DNA from: Bdellovibrio sp. ZAP7
GTDB taxonomy: Bacteria > Bacteroidota > Bacteroidia > Flavobacteriales > Flavobacteriaceae
DNA length: 12,320 nt
Assembly (NCBI GenBank): GCA_943324165.2
Contig: CALPKO020000012.1
Location: forward strand, 1-12,320
Direction of reading: 5' to 3'
A program made the position numbers and the translations under genes. Positions 6,931 through 12,320 of the stretch are shown piece after piece (position 1 is the first letter of the stretch; each line of letters begins with the position of its first letter). The notes under the pieces are model-generated. The model made no database searches, was not told the DNA's origin, and worked only from the letters and a program-made list of their open reading frames with translations.

Positions 6931-8814
6931 CTATTTCAATTCGTAATAATTATTCTCTTTTTTCACATCCGCCATCAAACCACTTGGGTCAATTGTAATT
7001 TTTTTGATAATACTTTTTGATTTTGGAATTTCAAAAAAGTAGTTTGGATTTGCCCATGTCCAGTCGTTCAGAATTGTTCTTTTGATTGCTGGTTTTTGAT
7101 TTTCTTTTTCAAAATTCATCATGCGTAATGGAATATAAAAACTTTCTTGCGTTCCATCTGTGTATACTACTAAAATGTCAATTGGCATTGGCATTCTACC
7201 AATTCTTTCCAATGAAACTTTTGTTCTTTGAACGCCACCTGTTACGTCTTCAACACTTTTAATAACATAATCAATAGTATTTGACGTTGTGGTCCAATCG
7301 GTTAAATACCAATCTAAATTTGCGCCGGAAACCCTTTCGGATGTTCGTTTGATATCATTTGGGCTTGGATGTTTGAATTTAAAATCTTGAAAATATCGTT
7401 TTATCGTTTTGTCTAGATTTTCTTTTCCGATGATATAACCCAATTGAGCAAGAAAAATTTCTCCTTTTACATAGGAAGAAATAGAATAACATCTGTTTTC
7501 ATCATATCTGTCAGCATGAGTAGACATTGGTTGCTCTTTTCCAGATTCTACCAATTTTACATAAGCTTTATATGAACCTTCAAATGGATTTTCCACTTTT
7601 TCAAGTGCTAATTCATTTAATGCTAAATCTTCAATATAACTTGTAAATCCCTCGTCCATCCAAGGATGTTTAGATTCGTTTGATGCCAAAATATGTTGAA
7701 ACCAAGAATGTCCTAATTCGTGCGTTGCGGTACCTAAAATCCCATCTAAAGTTCCGTTTCCTAAAATTAAAGTGCACATGGCATATTCCATTCCGCCATC
7801 TCCACCTTGGATAAATGAATATTGTTTGTAAGGATAATTCCCAACATTTTTGTTATAAAAACCCATTACCTTAGCCATCGTTGGCTGCATATTTTTCCAA
7901 TTATCAATGATTTTTGGATTGTTTTTATATAAAAAATGCAAATCAACATTATTAGGTCCTTTTACAACATCGTGTAAATATTCTTTGTCTGCTGCCCAAG
8001 TAAAATCGTGAACATTTGGCGCTTTAAAATGCCAAGTTAATGTTGTAGCATTACTATCTTTTTTGACTTTAGTTCCCTTTTTTTCATATCCAAAACCAAT
8101 TGAATTAGGGTTTTGCAAATAACCTGAACCTCCTAAAATATAATTTTTATCGATGGTAATTTTCACATCAAAATCTCCCCAAACGCCATGAAATTCTCTT
8201 GCAATATAAGGATCTGCATGCCAGCCTTCAAAGTCAAATTCAGCGATTTTCGGATACCATTGCGCCATAGAAAGTTCAACTCCTTCAGAATTATTTCTGC
8301 CAGAACGACGAATTTGAACTGGAACTTGACCATCAAAATCTAAGGTTAATTTTGACTTTTTGTTTGGTAAAATTGGTTTTACTAGCGTAACTTCTAAAAT
8401 TGTACCGACTTGTTTTGTAGTTGCACTATTCCCATCTTGTCTGAAATTGGTAATATTTAAATATCCTACTTCGTTAGTTTTTAAGTTCTTAATTCTGCTT
8501 TCTTTCACCTCAACGCCATCTGCTTTGGTTTTAGTAACCATTCTTCCATCTGGATCTTTTATGTTTTGAATTCTAGCATCCATTTCGCTTCCCGGTTGAA
8601 AAGCATTTGGATACAAATGATAAAAGACTTTTTTGAGTGTATCGGGTGAATTATTAGTGTAAACTAAAGTTTGCTTTCCGCGGTATTGATGGTTTTTTAC
8701 ATCCATTGTAACTTCCATTTTATAATTTACTTTTTGTTGCCAATACGAACTAGATTGTGCATTTAGATTACAGAGGTTTATAAATAGAATAAAAATTAGA
8801 ATTGGTTTTTTCAT
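6931..8814 (-). CDS. Secreted M1-family zinc metallopeptidase
   Basis: A 627-residue gluzincin of the M1 (aminopeptidase N) family. M1 enzymes remove N-terminal residues from peptides. From the start at 8814 it opens with a classic signal peptide, MKKPILIFILFINLCNLNAQ, cleaved probably after NAQ/NA, so it acts outside the cytoplasm. The longer start at 8877 adds 21 residues that would be translated from the preceding terminator hairpin, and is rejected. The zinc site is intact: HELGH at 365-369 (His365, His369, catalytic Glu366) and Glu388 in WMDEGF, with the canonical 18-residue spacing. The substrate motif GGMEY at 340-344 stands for GAMEN. No type IX secretion C-terminal domain is visible; the tail ends KKENNYYELK. 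Specificity unknown. It lies downstream of the S8 peptidase but past a terminator. Confidence 0.93.
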   Translation of the reverse strand: MKKPILIFILFINLCNLNAQSSSYWQQKVNYKMEVTMDVKNHQYRGKQTLVYTNNSPDTLKKVFYHLYPNAFQPGSEMDARIQNIKDPDGRMVTKTKADGVEVKESRIKNLKTNEVGYLNITNFRQDGNSATTKQVGTILEVTLVKPILPNKKSKLTLDFDGQVPVQIRRSGRNNSEGVELSMAQWYPKIAEFDFEGWHADPYIAREFHGVWGDFDVKITIDKNYILGGSGYLQNPNSIGFGYEKKGTKVKKDSNATTLTWHFKAPNVHDFTWAADKEYLHDVVKGPNNVDLHFLYKNNPKIIDNWKNMQPTMAKVMGFYNKNVGNYPYKQYSFIQGGDGGMEYAMCTLILGNGTLDGILGTATHELGHSWFQHILASNESKHPWMDEGFTSYIEDLALNELALEKVENPFEGSYKAYVKLVESGKEQPMSTHADRYDENRCYSISSYVKGEIFLAQLGYIIGKENLDKTIKRYFQDFKFKHPSPNDIKRTSERVSGANLDWYLTDWTTTSNTIDYVIKSVEDVTGGVQRTKVSLERIGRMPMPIDILVVYTDGTQESFYIPLRMMNFEKENQKPAIKRTILNDWTWANPNYFFEIPKSKSIIKKITIDPSGLMADVKKENNYYELK

Positions 8815-8844
8815 ACAGTTGAGAGGTTGATTTTTTTTAATTAA

Positions 8845-8884
8845 AAAAAGCTTGCCAAATTTATTAATTTTCGGCAAGCTTTTT
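8845..8884 (-). terminator. Terminator after the S8 peptidase gene
   Basis: A perfect 12-bp stem (8845-8856 with 8873-8884) around a 16-nt AT-rich loop; on the minus strand GGCAAGC is followed by a run of seven T. It starts about 21 bp past the S8 stop codon and lies only 30 bp before the M1 start at 8814, so it separates the two peptidase transcripts unless it is leaky. Confidence 0.85.
8856..8863 (-). promoter_or_regulatory. Possible -7 box for the M1 peptidase inside the terminator hairpin
   Basis: The minus strand reads TAAATTTG here, a TAnnTTTG match spanning the hairpin loop and the first base of its second arm. A start near 8849 would give a leader of about 35 nt before 8814. The nearest TTG words are at the wrong distance for a -33 element, so support is weak. 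Confidence 0.25.
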
Positions 8885-8905
8885 ATGTTTTCAAATGGAA
8901 ATAAA

Positions 8906-10510
8906 CTATCCTTTCATTTTTTTAGATTTTGTTTTTTTCGACATTTGCTCCGCCATTTTTAGGGCACTATAAGCATTTACAATCTTTCCAGATGCAGAAA
9001 GTGAACTGAAAGGACGTTTGTCATTACTATTTCCGCCCACTATAACATCAGTTGTAATTGCTGTTCCAGAATCCATCAAAATATGTTTAACTTGTTTTGC
9101 TGATAAGTTTGGATAATAAGAACGAATCAATGTTGCAACTCCAGCAACATTTGGCGAAGCCATTGATGTTCCTTGCAAAAATTGATAAGTATTATTTGGT
9201 GTTGTAGCATAAATTTTTACTCCTGGCGCAAAAACATCAACATTTAATTTACCAAAGTTTGAAAAATCTGCAACGACATTTTCTCCATATTCATAATTCA
9301 ATGCGCCAACAGTGATCATGTTGTCTGCGAATTCAGTTTTTTTATCGTCAGAATCGTTTGGAAAATTATTTTCTACATCTATGTCTTTAGCGTCATTTCC
9401 AGCTGCATGAACAATCAAAACATCTTTAGATTCTGCATATTTTATTGCATCATAAACCCATTGTTTGTGCGGGGAATAAGCTTTCCCAAAACTTCCATTA
9501 ATAACTTTAGCGCCATTATCTACTGCATAACGAATACCAAGGGCAATGTCTTTGTCATACTCATCTCCGTCTGGCACTGCACGAACAGTCAATATCTCTA
9601 CATTTCCGCTAGCGATTCCGTCTCCTCCTAAATTATTGTATCTTGTTTGTGCGACGATTCCTGCAACGTGAGTGCCGTGAAGAATTTCTTCTTTGTCTGG
9701 ACCCATAACGTTGTTATTGCCATATTTTTTGTCATTAATATCATCCGGATTATCACCTAAAATCTTGCGATAATCTTTGATTTGTCCGTTAGAAGCTAAT
9801 AATTCATTGGCTTGATCTAATTGTGTTTGAATTTCTTTCTTTAAATCAACAACGCTTAAGCCATAACCTAACATTCGCTGCATGATTGATTTGCTTTTCA
9901 AAACATCTTTATCTTCTGATGTAATTGCATTTACGTCATCCGAAGTATAAACGGACTTTCCTAAAAATTGGACAAGTTGCTCATCCGCTTTAGTTGTGCC
10001 TTCTAAGGCTTTTTCCATTTGGAATTTACCTTGCTTTGCACCTTCTAATTTTTTGTCCGATTCATCCTTGGCTAATTTGTAAGTTTCTTCGTCAACTAAA
10101 TTTTTATTGTTTGCAATTCTGTCGTATTCATAATTTTCTTTTGTGATATCGCCAAGAAAATTCCAGCCATGAATATCATCGATGTAGCCATTTTTATCAT
10201 CGTCTTTTCCATTTCCTGCAATCTCTTTTTTGTTAGTCCAAATTACTGGCTTTAGGTCTTCATGTTCTATATCAACTCCAGAATCTACAATTCCAACAAT
10301 CACTTTTACACTTTTCTTTCCTTTTAGAAATTCAGCATAAGCCCTGTCAACACTCATCCCTGGAATACTGTCTTTTACCAAATAAAGATGGCTCCATCTT
10401 TTAAGTTGGTCGTCGGCAATTTTACCTTTTTTAGCTGTTTGAGCATTCGTTGATAGGACAATTGTTAGCGCCGCAAAAAGCGAAAACATTTTTAATTTAT
10501 TTATTTTCAT
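8906..10510 (-). CDS. Secreted subtilisin-like serine peptidase (S8), with large insertion
   Basis: A 534-residue subtilase. The signal peptide MKINKLKMFSLFAALTIVLS...NAQ (1-24) predicts export. The catalytic set is complete: Asp76 in GIVDSGVD, His278 in HGTHVAGI, the oxyanion Asn372 in AAGND, and Ser449 in GTSMASPNVAG. Asp and His are 202 residues apart, against 32 in subtilisin BPN', because of a charged, probably helical insertion at about 121-265. Just before it is the acidic segment NGKDDDKNGYIDDIHGWNF (100-118), a possible calcium site, common in related Bacteroidota subtilases. There is only a short stretch (25-65) before the catalytic domain, so no typical long propeptide. No type IX sorting domain is seen; the C-terminus is lysine-rich (KKTKSKKMKG). 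Substrate unknown; general extracellular or periplasmic proteolysis is likely. Confidence 0.94.
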   Translation of the reverse strand: MKINKLKMFSLFAALTIVLSTNAQTAKKGKIADDQLKRWSHLYLVKDSIPGMSVDRAYAEFLKGKKSVKVIVGIVDSGVDIEHEDLKPVIWTNKKEIAGNGKDDDKNGYIDDIHGWNFLGDITKENYEYDRIANNKNLVDEETYKLAKDESDKKLEGAKQGKFQMEKALEGTTKADEQLVQFLGKSVYTSDDVNAITSEDKDVLKSKSIMQRMLGYGLSVVDLKKEIQTQLDQANELLASNGQIKDYRKILGDNPDDINDKKYGNNNVMGPDKEEILHGTHVAGIVAQTRYNNLGGDGIASGNVEILTVRAVPDGDEYDKDIALGIRYAVDNGAKVINGSFGKAYSPHKQWVYDAIKYAESKDVLIVHAAGNDAKDIDVENNFPNDSDDKKTEFADNMITVGALNYEYGENVVADFSNFGKLNVDVFAPGVKIYATTPNNTYQFLQGTSMASPNVAGVATLIRSYYPNLSAKQVKHILMDSGTAITTDVIVGGNSNDKRPFSSLSASGKIVNAYSALKMAEQMSKKTKSKKMKG

Positions 10511-10539
10511 GGTTGTGATATTTAGATTTCAATATAGGT

Positions 10540-10547
10540 CAAAATTA
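10540..10547 (-). promoter_or_regulatory. Possible -7 box for the S8 peptidase gene
   Basis: The minus strand reads TAATTTTG, a TAnnTTTG match 29 bp before the ATG at 10510. A TTTG lies upstream but only 14 nt away, shorter than the usual 17-20 or so. Together with the 113-bp gap from hemB this suggests a separate transcript, with moderate support. Confidence 0.35.
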
Positions 10548-10610
10548 GGCAAAGAATGTTACAAATTTAATGATAATTAACATTTGAATAACTTTTTATA
10601 AAACTATTAA

Positions 10611-10622
10611 AATCTTAAGATT
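10611..10622. repeat. 12-bp perfect palindrome just after hemB
   Basis: AATCTTAAGATT is self-complementary and lies immediately beyond the hemB stop codon. It has no loop and no T-run, so it is not a standard terminator; I saw no convincing terminator between hemB and the S8 gene (10511-10623). Confidence 0.3.
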
Positions 10623-10623
10623 A

Positions 10624-11610
10624 TTAATGATTCAACAAAATGCAAATGTCTTTGGCAAAATAACTTGCGATTAAATCGGCTCCTGCCCTTTTTATAGCGG
10701 TTGTTTGTTCCAACATAATAGCATCGTGGTTCAGCCATCCGCGTTCAGAAGCTGCTTTAATCATAGCATATTCGCCAGAAACTTGGTAAACTGCTACAGG
10801 AACACTTGATATATTTTTAATTTCTTGCACTATATCCAAATAAGAAATTCCTGGTTTCACCATCACAATATCAGCTCCTTCTTCGATGTCCATTTGGGTT
10901 TCTCGAATGGCTTCAATGCGGTTGTGATAATCCATTTGATAGGTTTTTTTGTCTTTTGGAATATTTTGTAAATCGACCGGCGCAGAATCTAAAGCATCTC
11001 GAAATGGACCATAATGTGCCGAGGCGTATTTAGCTGAGTAAGCTAAAATACCTGTATTTGTAAAATTATTTTGTTCTAAAACAGTTCTAATTTTCAAAAT
11101 GCGTCCGTCCATCATATCGCTTGGCGCAACAAAATCGGCTCCGGCTTCCGCATGAGAAAGGCTCATTTCTGCCAAAAAAGAATTGGTTTTATCATTGTCA
11201 ATAAGACCGTTTTCAATAATCCCATCATGACCATAAATGGAATACGGATCGAGTGCTACATCTGTCATTACAATCATTTCTGGCGCAATATTTTTAACAG
11301 TTTTAATGGCGCGTTGCATTAATCCATTTGGATTTAAAGCTTCATTACCTGCATTGTCTTTTAAATTATCGGATACTTTTACGAAAAGTAAGACGGATTT
11401 TAAATTTAGTTTTTGCAATTCCTTGATTTCTTTTTCAAGATTGTCTAAACTCAATCGGAAATAATTGGGCATGGAAGGAATTTCTTCTTTAATACCATTT
11501 CCTTCAACAACAAACAACGGAACAATAAAATCATTTGGCGAAAGAATTGTTTCGCGAACAAGGGAACGAATGTTTTCGTTCGTGCGTAATCTTCTATTTC
11601 TTCTTAACAT
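10624..11610 (-). CDS. hemB: Delta-aminolevulinic acid dehydratase (porphobilinogen synthase)
   Basis: Condenses two 5-aminolevulinate molecules into porphobilinogen, the first common tetrapyrrole step, in the cytoplasm. The 328-residue length is normal. The Schiff-base lysine is Lys252 in the signature ADIVMVKPGISYLDI, and the second active-site lysine is Lys194 in AYSAKYAS. The metal loop reads DVALDPYSIYGHDG (117-130): the three zinc cysteines of the human and yeast type are replaced by Ala119, Asp121 and Asp129, so this is the zinc-independent, magnesium-stimulated class known from Pseudomonas. The start MLRRNRRLRTNENIRSLVRET fits the family. It follows hemF by 59 bp with no terminator between them, so the two are probably cotranscribed. 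Confidence 0.97.
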   Translation of the reverse strand: MLRRNRRLRTNENIRSLVRETILSPNDFIVPLFVVEGNGIKEEIPSMPNYFRLSLDNLEKEIKELQKLNLKSVLLFVKVSDNLKDNAGNEALNPNGLMQRAIKTVKNIAPEMIVMTDVALDPYSIYGHDGIIENGLIDNDKTNSFLAEMSLSHAEAGADFVAPSDMMDGRILKIRTVLEQNNFTNTGILAYSAKYASAHYGPFRDALDSAPVDLQNIPKDKKTYQMDYHNRIEAIRETQMDIEEGADIVMVKPGISYLDIVQEIKNISSVPVAVYQVSGEYAMIKAASERGWLNHDAIMLEQTTAIKRAGADLIASYFAKDICILLNH

Positions 11611-11631
11611 AATTTTGTTTCATGTTAAAAG

Positions 11632-11672
11632 TTTCAGGTTTTAAATCTGAAATCTTCATTCGTTAATCTTCA
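11632..11672. repeat. Short hairpin and AATCTTCA direct repeat in the hemF-hemB spacer
   Basis: TTTCAG (11632-11637) can pair with CTGAAA (11647-11652), and the 8-mer AATCTTCA occurs at 11651-11658 and 11665-11672. The second copy includes the hemF stop codon (11670-11672). No T-run follows the hairpin in the direction of transcription, so termination is unlikely. Confidence 0.35.
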
Positions 11673-12320
11673 ATCTAAAATCCAATCAATCGGATTCTCC
11701 AATACTTTTATCAATTTTTCTTCTTCACTACCAACTTCTGGATGATGGTCATAAACCCACTGCACTTTTGGCGGTAAACTCATCAAAATACTTTCAATTC
11801 TTCCGTTGGTTTTGAGTCCGAAAAGCGTGCCTTTGTCGTGCACTAAATTGAATTCTACATAACGACCACGGCGAATTTCTTGCCAAGTTTTTTGCGCTTC
11901 TGTATATGGTAAATCTTTTCTTTTTTCTAAAATTGGCGCGTAAGCTTCTAGAAAACTATTGCCGACTTCGGTTACAAAATTGTACCAATTTTCCATCGAC
12001 ATTTGCTCGGTTGCTTTGCAATAATCGAAGAATAATCCACCGATTCCGCGGGCTTCATTTCTGTGTGCGTTCCAAAAATAATCGTCGCATTGTTTTTTAT
12101 ATTTTGGATAAAACTCAGGATTGTGTTTATCGCAAGCCGTTTTACAGGTCTGGTGAAAATGAATAGCATCTTCCTCAAACAAATAATAAGGTGTTAAATC
12201 TTGTCCACCACCAAACCAAGCCCCTCCCGACCTCCCCGAAGGAGAGGAGTTGTCGTTATTGTCATATAATTCGAAATAACGCCAATTGGCATGAACAGTC
12301 GGCGCCATTGGATTTTTAGG
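11670..12320 (-). CDS. hemF: Oxygen-dependent coproporphyrinogen III oxidase, 5' end outside window
   Basis: Converts coproporphyrinogen III to protoporphyrinogen IX by two oxygen-dependent decarboxylations. The frame runs open to the window edge: four codons upstream of the Met at 12308 read PKNP, completing the family's NP(M/Y).PTVHAN.R(Y/F)FE motif, so that Met is internal. About 216 residues are visible, against 299 in E. coli, so roughly 80-90 are missing at the N-terminus. Visible motifs: WFGGGQDLTPYY (bases 12183-12218), FEEDAIHFH, CDDYFWNAHRNEARGIGG, GRYVEFNLVHDKGTLFGL and ESILMSLPP. The catalytic core is intact. Odd: the loop before WFGGG carries NNDNSSPSGRSGG, encoded by a GC-rich palindromic sequence unlike the AT-rich gene around it and about 7 residues longer than the E. 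coli loop. hemB lies 59 bp downstream. Confidence 0.95.
   Translation of the reverse strand, partial: PKNPMAPTVHANWRYFELYDNNDNSSPSGRSGGAWFGGGQDLTPYYLFEEDAIHFHQTCKTACDKHNPEFYPKYKKQCDDYFWNAHRNEARGIGGLFFDYCKATEQMSMENWYNFVTEVGNSFLEAYAPILEKRKDLPYTEAQKTWQEIRRGRYVEFNLVHDKGTLFGLKTNGRIESILMSLPPKVQWVYDHHPEVGSEEEKLIKVLENPIDWILD
12221..12250. repeat. GC-rich palindromic element in frame inside hemF
   Basis: Thirty bases made almost entirely of CTCC and GGAG words: CTCC (12224-12227) and CTCC (12232-12235) can pair with GGAG (12246-12249) and GGAG (12241-12244) around a CCGAA loop. The GC content is about 70% in a gene of roughly 40%. On the minus strand it encodes about ten residues, SSPSGRSGGA without a stop, in the loop before the conserved WFGGG. 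I recall similar CCTCCCC/GGGGAGG palindromes between genes of flavobacteria. Confidence 0.6.

Noticed and set aside
8815..8877. N-terminal extension of the M1 peptidase to an upstream ATG
   Set aside because: The extra 21 residues are translated terminator hairpin, and a signal peptide begins cleanly at 8814.
11906..12178. Overlapping frames of 68-86 codons inside hemF
   Set aside because: Shadows of the conserved HemF frame, with no independent start context or similarity I recognise.

Overview
The window is chromosomal DNA from a low-GC member of the Bacteroidota, most likely Flavobacterium or a close relative. The evidence is the AT-rich coding style, spacers without obvious Shine-Dalgarno sequences, TAnnTTTG-type -7 boxes, and gene variants typical of the class: a sigma-54 with a very acidic region II, a 632-residue amidophosphoribosyltransferase-like protein, and secreted M1 and S8 peptidases ending their signal peptides in 'NAQ'. 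No tRNA, rRNA, CRISPR array, transposase or phage gene was seen. This is mostly a housekeeping region, and I do not see a new multi-gene system in it.

Layout. 1-3122 (+): the 3' part of asnS, then rpoN, then a four-to-six-helix membrane protein that starts on TTG only 2 bp after rpoN and carries a degenerate PAP2-phosphatase motif set. The block ends at a strong bidirectional hairpin terminator. 3165-3566 (-): a small lipoprotein with a lipocalin-like fold signature. 3757-4715 (+): a PfkB-family kinase with its own promoter and terminator. 4724-4836: an imperfect inverted-repeat element. 4867-6765 (+): the long amidophosphoribosyltransferase-like protein, ending at a convergent terminator with a GCAA tetraloop. 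6931-8814 (-): a secreted M1 metallopeptidase. 8906-10510 (-): a secreted subtilase (S8) with a large insertion between Asp and His of the triad. 10624-12320 (-): hemB preceded by a 5'-truncated hemF, probably one heme-biosynthesis operon.

How they fit. hemF and hemB are two steps of protoporphyrin synthesis. The PfkB kinase and the PurF-like protein sit side by side and could both touch ribose or nucleotide metabolism, but each has its own flanking signals and their link is only inferred. The two peptidases are both exported and adjacent, but a terminator lies between them.

The most interesting structure is small-repeat content. A GC-rich palindromic sequence lies in frame inside the hemF coding region, and the asnS-rpoN, pfkB-purF-like and hemB-hemF spacers hold other repeat types. 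Two starts were moved inward (lipoprotein to 3566, M1 peptidase to 8814) because the longer reading frames run through regulatory DNA and the shorter ones begin at clean signal peptides.
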